A stretch of DNA of 64,000 bases, taken from an uncultured Bacilli bacterium (GTDB lineage: Bacteria > Bacillota_I > Bacilli_A > RF39 > UBA660). How positions within the stretch are numbered: position 1 is the first letter of the stretch; each line of letters starts with the position of its first letter. This document shows, in pieces, positions 20,501-30,000 of the stretch. The DNA lies in NCBI GenBank assembly GCA_944332505.1, contig CALVKC010000003.1:62001-126000 (forward strand), in the 5' to 3' direction. Both the position numbers and the translations under genes were made by a program. Below the pieces are notes generated by a model. That model was not told the DNA's origin. It was given only the letters and a program-made list of their open reading frames with translations, and ran no database searches.

Positions 20501-23500
20501 ATCTAAATCAATTTGAGACTGTGTAATTGAAATTGTTTGAGTAATTGAGGCCCCATTAGCATCAACAACTTTTAATTTATACACACCATTATCTAATAAA
20601 TAAGCATATTGATTATTATTATTGTCAAATGCTACAATATCCCCATTAGTATATCTTAAAATCCCATACTTAGTTATACCATCATCACTATAACCAAATT
20701 TTAACGTTGTGGCATAGATATTATTTTCAGACATAATTTCAGTATTATATTCATCTAATAATACATAACTATATGGCAAACTAATACTTTTTAAATCAAT
20801 TTGAATTGTTGCATAATCGGTATATAAATATGTAACTTTATCTATATCACTAATTAATAATGGATTATCAATATTATCATACTCTTTACACCATTTAGCA
20901 GGTGTTGTGCTATATGACATAGTAAAAGGATATTTATAATTCTTAAAACATTGTGAATAAAATAGATTATTGAATTTATCTATTGCTGTGTTACCCTCAT
21001 TTAATCCAAAATAAAAGTAAAATGAGTTATTAAATAATGGCATTTGACCTTTTGATGGTAAATAAAAATGACGTTTACCTTTACTATCAGTCACACCAAA
21101 TCTGTAATCTATATATGAAATATCTTTATTATCATATGTTTTTACTTTCATGTTTGCAGTGTATGCTATTGCATACTTATTCATATGACCATCAAAATCA
21201 GTTGAATAATTATAAATTAATTTATATGTATTATAACCAGTATTATTATTTTTCACTTTTTCTTGGAGACCATTATGATTTAATGATGCAAACATAGCTC
21301 TAGTTTCAGGGTCAACTAATTCATATCTAGTTATTAGACCATCAGCTGGTCTTTCATTATCATATTTAAGTACCCCATCAATAGAAATAGCGTCATAATA
21401 TCTAGTATCTAACGTTACCCCAAGTTCACTCATTCTAACCAAATTAATACACGTTTTCGGTTTGGTTTGAACATTTCTACAGCTTAAATCCATTAATAAA
21501 CCAGCATTGTATTCGGTATTCGTCAACCAATCCATTCCAGTAACTTCTATAGCACCAGTATCATTAGATGTACCACCTTGTTCAGTTCCATTGTCAGTAG
21601 CATTATCCCTTAATGTACTAAAATATGGTATATTTGCAGTAGTACTCGGTAAATTAATAAATGGTTGTGGCAAATTATCTAAATCGCATGAATTTAAGCT
21701 TCCTAATAATATGATTTCAGTTGAATATAAACGAGTATATGGTACAGTTTCGTCAGTAGTATCTCTATAATCATTTGTAGAAGGCACTCCAGGCGCATAA
21801 TAATATATTTTTAAACCATCTTTATTTTCAATTTCTTTAATTATACCATGACTAACTATTTTTGGTGTGTCTGGATATTGGTCATGAAATCTATCACTTT
21901 TATCAGAGTCGATTGGAGAATAATTAGTATCTGTATGTAGTGAACAATTTTCAGTTATGCGTAATTTATGATAATTACTATCACAATTACAATAACGATT
22001 TATAGCTTTTTTGGTAAAAAGCCCAAACAGAAATTTTTTCTTTTTAGTCTTTTTCCAAAACCATAATGGCATATATAAACATCCATTCACCCAATCATTA
22101 TAAAAATCTAAATTAACAGTATCATATTCTTGTGCCAATGATTGCTGCATTAAGTTTTTCATATTACCAACATCAGTGTTTTTAATACAGCCTGGGTTTT
22201 CGCTGCTACATTTCATGCATTTATCAGCTTCACAACATGGAAAAAATTCAGTATTATCCTCATCATCTAATAAACCAGCAGTTATAGATTGGCATGGTAA
22301 AACTCTACATACCCAACCAAATGGACATATACCAAGAAAACATGTATCGGCTAGACTAGATACGAATCTATTAAGCCCACAAACAAAATTAATAACAAAA
22401 TCCATTAATAAACATATCACTCTATAACTAAAATAGAGTTTAAATCTAGCATGATTAAATGGAAATGGATTTAAATTACCACTACTATTAACTGTTCTAA
22501 TTGCAGTATATTTTTGAGTATTTTTAGCCCCACCAAGTTGTAATCTAGGTATATAGTTTTTAACACTATATACCTTATTCCAGTATAAGTCTCTGAAAAA
22601 TTCATCTGGTGTTGCACTTCCAAATTCATAACATTGGTCATATTTATTAGGTTCTTCTATTGTAACATCATAATTTTTATCTGAAATTTTATGAATGTTA
22701 GGTACTAAATATTTAGCACGATGTCTAGAGACACCTTCACTACTACTTTCTTGCATACTTATTCTGAATCTAACTGATGTTCGTGTTGGAATACCCTTGT
22801 TTGGATTATCAACTGGAACTATATTACCAAACTCATCAGTACCTACATAATCTAAATTCATTGGAATCTGATAGCACCAAACGCCATTACCATCTATTAA
22901 ACGATTACCTTGAATTTGAAATTCTTCAATCAACCCATCAACCGTTTTTCTTATCATTTCAATAGTGCCTTCACCAGCCACAAGATTTCTATTGAACCCT
23001 ACTGTTTCACTAAAATTACATTTATCACCTATACTAGTACTAAAATTATCAGACACAATTGAACCAAAAAATACACATGTTGGTTCAAATTTATATTGTA
23101 CTTGCAAATCACAACGTGTAATTGCAATTTCACCCATATCCTTATCTCCCCAGAAAGGATATACGTGTACTGAACTAGTTTGAGATAATAATTGTGATAA
23201 ATTATCTAAATTAGTAGATTCTTTAAATTGATTAGCATTATCAAATTGTGATATATTATATCCCTTATATAAAAAATCTCTAGGCTTTTGAGATAACACA
23301 CCAATGTCGGACAAATCTACATCGACATGAACTTCATGGTTACCAGTTGGTACACCAAAAATCATATAATCACCTGATTTATTGGTGACAGTTGTATATT
23401 TCCAATATTTTTCAAATATTTCTATTTCAGTTTCATTATCTAATGTTAAACGTTTATTTGGAAATGTACCAACAACACGATAACACTCATCATTAGATTC

Positions 23501-23824
23501 GTCTGGTAATAAGTTGTATCGTATATTATTTTTGTCTTTAGATTGTATATCTGTAAATGGATAAATATTTGTTATTTCACTGTTTGATTCGTCTGTTTCT
23601 GTAAGTGGTATGAATACAGAAACTTTTGCATTTGGTATACCAAATGCATCATTAGCCAAAACTCTACCTATAATAATACCATAATTAGATGTATGCAATT
23701 TATATGTATCCTCTTGTTTTATTTTAAGTGATAAAACTTCTAAAAAATCCACATCTTGTGAAAGTTTTGTTCTAATAACTTGGTCTTTAGATATTTTAGT
23801 TCGGATTCTATAATGTTTTTCCAT
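17573..23824 (-). CDS. giant baseplate/tail protein with carboxypeptidase-regulatory-like N-terminus (2083 aa)
   Basis: 2083 residues. Residues ~45-160 read like a CarboxypepD_reg/CNA-B beta domain (IIGRVLANDAFGIPNAKVSV ... KSGDYMIFGVPTGNHEVHV). Residues ~480-560 are unusually Cys-rich (about ten Cys, including FFPCCEADKCMKCSSE), and another CNCD lies near 600. The remainder is long, Asn, Asp and Tyr rich and beta-like, with a compact C-terminal part. It follows the gp6-like gene and a small membrane protein, where T4-like phages encode wedge and fibre-attachment proteins. The ORF is intact with no frameshift. The domain call is by eye. The Cys cluster might bind metal or form disulfides after release. 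Confidence 0.6.
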   Translation of the reverse strand: MEKHYRIRTKISKDQVIRTKLSQDVDFLEVLSLKIKQEDTYKLHTSNYGIIIGRVLANDAFGIPNAKVSVFIPLTETDESNSEITNIYPFTDIQSKDKNNIRYNLLPDESNDECYRVVGTFPNKRLTLDNETEIEIFEKYWKYTTVTNKSGDYMIFGVPTGNHEVHVDVDLSDIGVLSQKPRDFLYKGYNISQFDNANQFKESTNLDNLSQLLSQTSSVHVYPFWGDKDMGEIAITRCDLQVQYKFEPTCVFFGSIVSDNFSTSIGDKCNFSETVGFNRNLVAGEGTIEMIRKTVDGLIEEFQIQGNRLIDGNGVWCYQIPMNLDYVGTDEFGNIVPVDNPNKGIPTRTSVRFRISMQESSSEGVSRHRAKYLVPNIHKISDKNYDVTIEEPNKYDQCYEFGSATPDEFFRDLYWNKVYSVKNYIPRLQLGGAKNTQKYTAIRTVNSSGNLNPFPFNHARFKLYFSYRVICLLMDFVINFVCGLNRFVSSLADTCFLGICPFGWVCRVLPCQSITAGLLDDEDNTEFFPCCEADKCMKCSSENPGCIKNTDVGNMKNLMQQSLAQEYDTVNLDFYNDWVNGCLYMPLWFWKKTKKKKFLFGLFTKKAINRYCNCDSNYHKLRITENCSLHTDTNYSPIDSDKSDRFHDQYPDTPKIVSHGIIKEIENKDGLKIYYYAPGVPSTNDYRDTTDETVPYTRLYSTEIILLGSLNSCDLDNLPQPFINLPSTTANIPYFSTLRDNATDNGTEQGGTSNDTGAIEVTGMDWLTNTEYNAGLLMDLSCRNVQTKPKTCINLVRMSELGVTLDTRYYDAISIDGVLKYDNERPADGLITRYELVDPETRAMFASLNHNGLQEKVKNNNTGYNTYKLIYNYSTDFDGHMNKYAIAYTANMKVKTYDNKDISYIDYRFGVTDSKGKRHFYLPSKGQMPLFNNSFYFYFGLNEGNTAIDKFNNLFYSQCFKNYKYPFTMSYSTTPAKWCKEYDNIDNPLLISDIDKVTYLYTDYATIQIDLKSISLPYSYVLLDEYNTEIMSENNIYATTLKFGYSDDGITKYGILRYTNGDIVAFDNNNNQYAYLLDNGVYKLKVVDANGASITQTISITQSQIDLDITSYGLGDKYYSGTTIESDLCNDEGNYGEIIINSIVIDGKDYKITKITKNNNTYDLTCEYTEIVTNIGEIKRTFIVLLSIEPQLDELFFDDCTCHDSKYETSLSSDGKLHISIWVPGDYKLTVNQYCNGKLNDNLSTNTVNIPNGTPFITYINETPLKFIIGNSNFYSPKINHDIYTNKSWFNLDSEYITTNTYPFKENVYDFEDVSSESSIIIWQDFVNVRFITDNNGNKIDIDSSTKLNILNYKFNCLMDMSNNHYMIDNNEKDLVFKSTGGKSPILYRGLYPEYNKFNNEDIPFNTVLYDSDASITCIPSIPNIVTATYAKYDNNNDAWVSFYDKKNFLKPLYNPLFSDNTYLGNYFAAFTSNAGYENVDGTWVKNEDLKYKASPSNTDPKVNYIDPGDSIEGNFSSPEFDSVYGDTQYNAYFRTLTIDRRPDYAYFAIMPIYNSMLNLNTDNDVWQNGRLVGYQYNGVEMCYDSNHNIIGIGTWDEKTNSYIYGDDYEYYLPKIYTSDDNDNIISCFSNDEKLLIYHNTNNKNKKFYSCKFKADKSYDINNCFWATNKSGYVDNTSGLMLNDYSKSTFYSVNDSFSIENYPTIRGLDIYNFKHNNRYTYSLISCNYDTSLEIYNTEGEAYKYAATIFEGEELTFSIGGNNMISVIEKDFNNASSINGDIILETKMNSSEASFYARKINMSFKINDDKTNQTHNNFIYIPYVYINSDINIINKLSAIKDNVLLTNGLDNLVNDVLNNQFTNSMQLNRNNISLPNEIDLSNTKIENDIFGVNNSSYLAYKTDSSILFCNDSSFSNIIFNIKLDDLNLTDQVRNHILMIYYLRRYFNNIDSNLCRDLLTFNIGDLIPISLKLGFKGEIKNINGISTQYTEFYITLSQFRVDNASSILASFEYDYSKPNQNSVTCDIDKSRQVLVITVKWDGNLANTFLQEEFHYSTLCVKSQNGYTYVFNFNLNKYGIYNTQGN

Positions 23825-23839
23825 AATAAGTAATTTGTT

Positions 23840-24109
23840 TTATTTATTCTTCAAATAAGCATTAAACCATTTTTTAGGCACTGGCAAAGAAAATTTACCA
23901 CTATAAAATAATTTAAAACTAATTAAAATAAACATTATCGGCATTAGCAATAATAACATTAACATAATAAAAATGTTTTTTATTAGTTTATTTAATATAT
24001 TTAACAAGTTAAATAAATATTTGTTAATACCATTTCTTTCATTTTTTAAATTATTAGCATTCGGTACAATTTCTTGCATTCTTTTTACTTTTTTACAATC
24101 GCAACTCAT
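23840..24109 (-). CDS. small membrane protein between baseplate genes
   Basis: 89 residues. The N-terminus is Cys-containing and basic (MSCDCKKVKRM). A long hydrophobic stretch follows at ~45-70 (IFIMLMLLLLMPIMFILISF), which is one strong transmembrane helix, then a short basic tail. It is only 2 bases from the gp6-like gene upstream and 15 bases from the giant gene downstream, so it is expressed with the virion genes. A late single-pass protein could be a holin-like or DNA-injection protein, but nothing in the sequence decides this. Confidence 0.6.
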   Translation of the reverse strand: MSCDCKKVKRMQEIVPNANNLKNERNGINKYLFNLLNILNKLIKNIFIMLMLLLLMPIMFILISFKLFYSGKFSLPVPKKWFNAYLKNK

Positions 24110-24111
24110 AT

Positions 24112-26088
24112 CTATCTTAATTTAACTTTAATTTGAATATCTTTATTTGGTTTAAGTATTTCATACATTGAATCGTAATCTGAATATAGTACACTATCAG
24201 TTGAATTTAAATCAATTTGTTCAACTGATGCATTGTCTATTTTAAAAGATGAATTAATTACAGCGCAATTGCTAGTGTAATTAACTGTAGGTAATGGACA
24301 TGGTGTTTTACTGTAGTCACCATTCCATATTTTATAAACCTTTAAGTCTATTAAACTTATCACACCATCTAAAGTATTTAATTCACGTTCTAAGTCACCT
24401 ATAAAAATATCTTCTCCCATATCATGTTTTTCAACAGAAAAATATTCAGTTATCTTATTTATAATTGATAAGATAACATCTGATGTTGTGTAATTTTTAT
24501 TTATAAAAACATCTACTTCAAACCCTATATTATATATTTTTCCACTTTTAAATTCCACATAATCTGTTATATTTTTATAATTGCTGAGATATTCAATTAG
24601 ATTAGATACTAACACATCTGGTAGCGTATTGTCTAATGTTTTTTCAGATGTTAAACCAAGTAATGGAATTACAATTTTATTATTTTCTTCTAGTACATTA
24701 CACCTAAATGGACACCCATATTTAGGTGGCATGAGCATAATTCTAGATTTATAATCCTTTAATGTTACGCATCTTTCTTGTGATGGAATAGTATATTTAA
24801 CTAAATATTTCATTTCTTCAGTAGATGGCGCATCTTTTCCAGCAACTGATGGTGTTATATTCGTAACAGTCAATGAATTTATTATATTATTTTGTATAGT
24901 GTTAACATTTTTTGTTGTATCTAGATTAGGAAAAGATACATCTAAATTCATAATAGTGTTAATTGCCCCAACACCTAAATTAGTTTCTAATCCACCGCCT
25001 ACTCTATATAAAACAAACATTGTCCAACCAGCTCTAGGTAATAAACCTAACATTCTATTATTAATAATTCTAGACATTACAGCTTTACCATATGTAGTAC
25101 TATTTATTGGAGTGTCAACAGTATCTGTACCATTACCAAATATTATTTTTAAATAACCATTATCAGTATATTCTGTTATAAATTTTTGAGTTATTGGTTT
25201 CCATTCACCTTCATAATATCTAGCAATATTATTAAAATCAACATACACCTCTGGGTTAGAATCATCAACAGTTAATGTTGTGCTATCTAAATTAGTTTTA
25301 GTGCCGAATCTATATTGGTCAGCTAATGAATTAACTTCAAAATAACGATATGTTGAAATTGATTCATCTTTAACTTTATACTCTTCTTCATCAATAAAAA
25401 ATTCGTAATTTTCTGGGTCAACTGAAAAATTAGCAGTTTCTTTAAATATTATGGATTCTATATTCATAATATTTTGTTCTGGTAAAATAATTTCCATAAA
25501 TGGAGTTAAATCCTCTTCAGAGATTACTTTTTTGTATATTTTACTTTTGCCACCAACCACTATAGTACTTTTAGTTATTTTATATCCAGTAATATTACCA
25601 TTAGTGTTTTTAATTGGTTCAATTTTTCTATTTGAATATCCATCACTATTAAATTGTTCAGCAAAATTAACATCTTCAGTTAATTCAAATGTAAAATTAG
25701 AATTACCTACAACACCACCACGCTTAATGCTCGGTGCTTCTGTATAATCTGGCTGTGAAATTGTTTCAGGACTAACGTCTAATGTACATGACAATTCTAC
25801 TTCACAAACACTAGATTTAGGACCAGGTATTTTTATTCCATTCATTCTAGCGTTGTTTAATATAGTATTTTTGGAACTAGCACTATCAATGTTAGTTTCT
25901 TGATACATTCTATCGGTATGATATGATAAATCATCCCCAACAGCGCTCATTAAATCTATTAGCCATGCCCCAACGCTAGCATCATCAAAGCTATCGCTCA
26001 ATTCTGGATAATATTTTTTACTAAAAGATAAAAGTTCACTTTTTATATCTTCAAAATTACGAGCTAAATATGATATCTTCTTTTCCAT
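24112..26088 (-). CDS. gp6: baseplate wedge protein, T4 gp6 / J-like
   Basis: 658 residues. The N-terminus is characteristic of gp6-type wedge proteins: FEDIKSELLSFSKKYYPELS, then DDASVGAWLIDLMSAVGDDLSYHTDRM and the following NARMNGIKI. Gp6 contains the baseplate J-like core and forms the ring that links wedges around the hub. The middle (AGKDAPSTEEMKYLVKYTIPSQERCVTLKDYK) and C-terminal parts also follow the J-like pattern. It starts 2 bases after the gp25-like gene ends, matching the gp25-gp6 order of T4-like phages and many contractile injection systems. The family assignment is confident. Confidence 0.88.
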   Translation of the reverse strand: MEKKISYLARNFEDIKSELLSFSKKYYPELSDSFDDASVGAWLIDLMSAVGDDLSYHTDRMYQETNIDSASSKNTILNNARMNGIKIPGPKSSVCEVELSCTLDVSPETISQPDYTEAPSIKRGGVVGNSNFTFELTEDVNFAEQFNSDGYSNRKIEPIKNTNGNITGYKITKSTIVVGGKSKIYKKVISEEDLTPFMEIILPEQNIMNIESIIFKETANFSVDPENYEFFIDEEEYKVKDESISTYRYFEVNSLADQYRFGTKTNLDSTTLTVDDSNPEVYVDFNNIARYYEGEWKPITQKFITEYTDNGYLKIIFGNGTDTVDTPINSTTYGKAVMSRIINNRMLGLLPRAGWTMFVLYRVGGGLETNLGVGAINTIMNLDVSFPNLDTTKNVNTIQNNIINSLTVTNITPSVAGKDAPSTEEMKYLVKYTIPSQERCVTLKDYKSRIMLMPPKYGCPFRCNVLEENNKIVIPLLGLTSEKTLDNTLPDVLVSNLIEYLSNYKNITDYVEFKSGKIYNIGFEVDVFINKNYTTSDVILSIINKITEYFSVEKHDMGEDIFIGDLERELNTLDGVISLIDLKVYKIWNGDYSKTPCPLPTVNYTSNCAVINSSFKIDNASVEQIDLNSTDSVLYSDYDSMYEILKPNKDIQIKVKLR

Positions 26089-26090
26089 TA

Positions 26091-26480
26091 TTATATTTCG
26101 GTTATTAAACTATCAGTTATTCTTTTTATTCCATCATTAATTGTATAATCAATTCTAACATATATTTGATGTGAGTCATTTTCACTTTCTAACATACTAA
26201 TATCATTTATTGTTACGCCATTAACGTATTTCTTCACAACAGTAGAAACTTCATTTTTCACACTTTCCCAACTATCATTATCATTAGGTTCAAAAATAAA
26301 TTTTATTAAATTAGTGCCAAATTCTGGGTCTCTTAATTTTTGCCCTTTTGGTGTGAAAATAACATGCATCAAAAGACTCTTAACTTTATCTTTACTGTTA
26401 TTATTAAGATTTATAAAATAATTTTCTACATTATCACAGATAAATGGATATTTAATTCCATAATATTGTTGATTTGCCAT
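26091..26480 (-). CDS. gp25: baseplate wedge protein gp25-like
   Basis: 129 residues. It contains the gp25/W-like signature: a short N-terminus, SLLMHVIFTPKGQKLRDPEFG, TNLIKFIFEPND, then a conserved C-terminal half ending in a ferredoxin-like strand set. Gp25 joins sheath and baseplate and is essential for sheath assembly. The name gpW/GP25 lysozyme-like family is historical; no lysozyme catalytic motif is visible. It heads the minus-strand late block, followed at once by gp6. No host-type promoter lies in the ~100 bases upstream, consistent with a late promoter of another kind. Confidence 0.92.
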   Translation of the reverse strand: MANQQYYGIKYPFICDNVENYFINLNNNSKDKVKSLLMHVIFTPKGQKLRDPEFGTNLIKFIFEPNDNDSWESVKNEVSTVVKKYVNGVTINDISMLESENDSHQIYVRIDYTINDGIKRITDSLITEI

Positions 26481-26557
26481 ATTCTATTTGTATTTATTAT
26501 AAATATCTGAATTTATATTTATTAAAATATATTTAATATAATTAATAAATAAATAAA

Positions 26558-26587
26558 AAAAAGTGTGATTATGTAATCACACTTTTT
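26558..26587 (-). terminator. terminator after nrdDG
   Basis: Perfect 14-bp inverted repeat (26558-26571 with 26574-26587) with flanking A and T runs, directly at the 3' end of nrdG. It separates the nucleotide-metabolism genes from the late baseplate block. Confidence 0.85.
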
Positions 26588-27035
26588 ATTTTTTAATCCA
26601 AAACTTATTAGTTATGTCTTCTCTATGATAGAATAATTTTTGATTTGTTGTTTCTTTAGAAAGAGGACCTTTATCTGCTTGGTATGAACCAATTTTAACA
26701 AAATCAAACGCATCAAATAATTCATCTTCAACAGCATCTCTTCCGCTATAAATTGCAGTTTCGATATTATATTTGTCTTTAATATGTTTGCTTAATTTTA
26801 TTAAAGATGCTAAATCATTCCCCTCGCCTAAAAATAACACGCAATTACAATATCTTAAGTCATCACTAAAATTGTTATCAATAACATCTTCAGTTAGTAT
26901 ATTACCAATATCTTTTCTTAAATGAGCTGAATGACAGCCTTTGCACTTATTTTGGCAATTAGAAATACTAAATGCTAATGTTATTCTATCTGGTATTTCT
27001 TCAAATACAATTTCTTTATCTACATATTTAATCAT
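26586..27035 (-). CDS. nrdG: anaerobic ribonucleotide reductase activating protein NrdG
   Basis: 149 residues, about the size of T4 NrdG. The radical-SAM cluster motif CxxxCxxC is present at ~27-34 (ISNCQNKCKGCHS), with a following glycine-containing segment FLGEGNDL. The enzyme uses S-adenosylmethionine and a 4Fe-4S cluster to create the glycyl radical on NrdD. It lies 15 bases downstream of nrdD in the same operon and ends at a strong terminator. Presence of NrdDG implies replication in an oxygen-poor setting such as gut or sediment; that is inference. Confidence 0.92.
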   Translation of the reverse strand: MIKYVDKEIVFEEIPDRITLAFSISNCQNKCKGCHSAHLRKDIGNILTEDVIDNNFSDDLRYCNCVLFLGEGNDLASLIKLSKHIKDKYNIETAIYSGRDAVEDELFDAFDFVKIGSYQADKGPLSKETTNQKLFYHREDITNKFWIKK

Positions 27036-27050
27036 AACAAAATAATTTTT

Positions 27051-30000
27051 TTAAATATACGCCCTATCATGTTCTTCTTGTTGTCTAGCTTCGTTAAATG
27101 AACTTACTCTTTTTAAGTAACCGATTATTCTTGTAAGATAATCTAAATTTGTAGATTTACAATGAGGGCATACATCTAATGTGTGTTTAGATATGTAACC
27201 ACAATCATTACAAACAGTATTTTTTATATTAAAAGTAAAATAATTACATCCTAATTGTGATGCTATTTTTAATAATTCTCTATTTTGTTCATAAGATAAA
27301 TGCTCTTTCAAATTTATATGGCAAGCTTGTCCACCATCTAAAAATTTAACATAATCATTTCCATGTAGTTTCATCTTATCGATTACAGATAATGATTCAT
27401 CTTCTGGATTAAAGAAATAACTACTATACATAATATGTTTATTACTAACAAAATATCCATCTTTTTTATCCCATTGATAGTTTTTGTTACTTAAGTTTTC
27501 ACCTGGAACAAATTCTGTATTGTATGAACATTCCTTAGTTTTATCTTTTTTATTCGATATGTTAATAGTTTCAAGTATTAAATTAACAAATTCTTTATAT
27601 TCATCATTAACATTAGTTTCTATATCTAGAAATTCAGCAGCATCGGTTAAACCATTAACACCAACTGTTAGGTATTGTTTACGCATATCAATAAATCCAG
27701 CACTATATACATCTAACATATTAGCTTCATAAAAATCTTTAACAATTTCATTAAATGCTCGCTGATATTTATGTACTCGCTCTGTTATTTCTTTTAATTC
27801 GTTAGCTATATAAGAATATAATAAGTCTTTATTACGTTTTGATTCTTTTGATAGTTTTTCTCCAAATTTTAATGTGTATTCTTCATTATCAGAAATATAT
27901 TTACGAGTAGCATCTTGAACAATTCTATTTAAATTTATTGTCATAACTGATTTAGAACCAGTAGCAACTGAAGCTGTCCCCATTGAAAATTGGTGTGTTG
28001 TATGGTTATGCTCTGAATCTACATCATTGTCTTTAAGAGAATTACGAAGGCGGCAACAAGATGATAAGCTATCTGGTGAATCACTTAAATATGTGAAAAA
28101 TGAATGACCGTCAGCATACATTTTTGCAGTAAATTCAGCATATTCTTTATCTACAATATCATGTCCATCAGTTAACATTGCCATAGTTTCTACTGGAAAT
28201 GTTAAAACATATTTTTCTCTTTCTTTATTGAACCATGTCATAAATTTTTTCTGTAACCAAGATAATGTTTCCCATTTTGGTGCGCTTCCATCTGGAAATC
28301 TAAATTCGCCAAATACACCTTTAAAATAATTTTCGTCAAAATATCCAATATTCCAAAATACTGTTTGGTATCCTCTATTACCAGCTGGCATATTCATTGA
28401 ATGGACAACTTGTTGAAAACAATTCTCAATAACTTGTGTCAATGTTCTTTTTTTTCTAGAATTTTCAACAACTTCGTCTAATCTTGCCAAATAATCATCT
28501 CCATAATCTAATCTAATAAAATAATCCATATACATTAAAAATTCTGGAGTTGCTACCGCACCCATAAATTGAGATGATACCGAGTAAACTAAATTTATAA
28601 ATTCTCCGCAATACGACTTTAAATCAGTTGGTGCTGTTGATTGTCCACCTAATTTAGTTAAGCCATCAATTAAAAATGGGTACATTGTTATTGCAACACA
28701 ATTATGAACTAAAATATTATTCAACGCAAAACTTCTTGTATCTGTTGTTATGTCATATATATAATTATTCAACTCTAAAAATGAATCCTCATTACAAATA
28801 GGAACAACTTTTGTTATGGTTGTTTCACCATCCTTATTATATTTTAAAGATGATTCACTTATTCTTACTTTTTTAAACTTATCACACATTCTAATTTCAA
28901 TAGAGTCATGTCTAACAGAGCAATTAACACCCCAAAGAGTATAATTAGTTTTATAAGAATCATTATTAGAAAATGGCAAATTTTGCATTATATTTCCAAC
29001 ACCATATCCAAAATGCCTTAACAAAGCTGTAGTTTGTAGTATTCCAGCTCTAGATGATAATCTAACCATTAACTGGCAATCATTCACAGAACCATCTGCA
29101 TCAATTAGCCCGCCTAATAACCCATTGGCAAAATCTTCATTATATTCTAATAAATTATATGGTAATATTTTATTTTCAGACTTATCTTGTATTTTAAACA
29201 CATATGATAATAACCACCATACCACATTATTAGATATTGTTAGATTATAACAATTATATTTATCTCTTTTATATCTAATAGTTCCAATAATTCCTAATTT
29301 TTTAAATAATATGTTATTTAATTGGACTAATTTATTTCTGTCTTTTTGTGTAAAAACAATACTTCCATTATTTTTACCTATATTATAATTGCCATCACCA
29401 ACAAAAAAACCAACTAAATACCCTAATTCTTCATCAACAGATAAAAATCTTTTAAAAGGTTGATTTAAATAATTAACACAATATTCATCTGATACTTCTT
29501 GAATATCTGGACATTGACTCATATCTATAACAGATATACCATCAAAATCAAGTTTTTCATCTATTTTAAATTGTTTATACCCTTCCGAATTAATAGCTTC
29601 AATTGTTTTATTTACATCATCTTTATCAATAATCATAGGGTGATTATCAGTAACAATAACATCTTCCCCAAATGCAGTTTTCACTCTAACTAAATCCCTT
29701 TTACGCAATTTTTTTGTTACTGCACTTACATGAGTAAAAGTATTGTCTCTATCTTTTACATATAAATTATTTGGATATTTTTGCCAAACATCATCTACTT
29801 CATTAACTAAAACGGGGTCTTCATCTAATACTTCCCATAATAAGTCAAATGGTAAAAATAAATGCCTATCATTATATTTAACTTCAATAGTTTCTTTAGC
29901 CGAATACGTATAAGGCATCCCAGGTGTTCCAGATTCATCATGTTTATACAAAACATGTCTTTCTAAATCTTTAATATATTGGTCTGCTAATTTCTTACTA

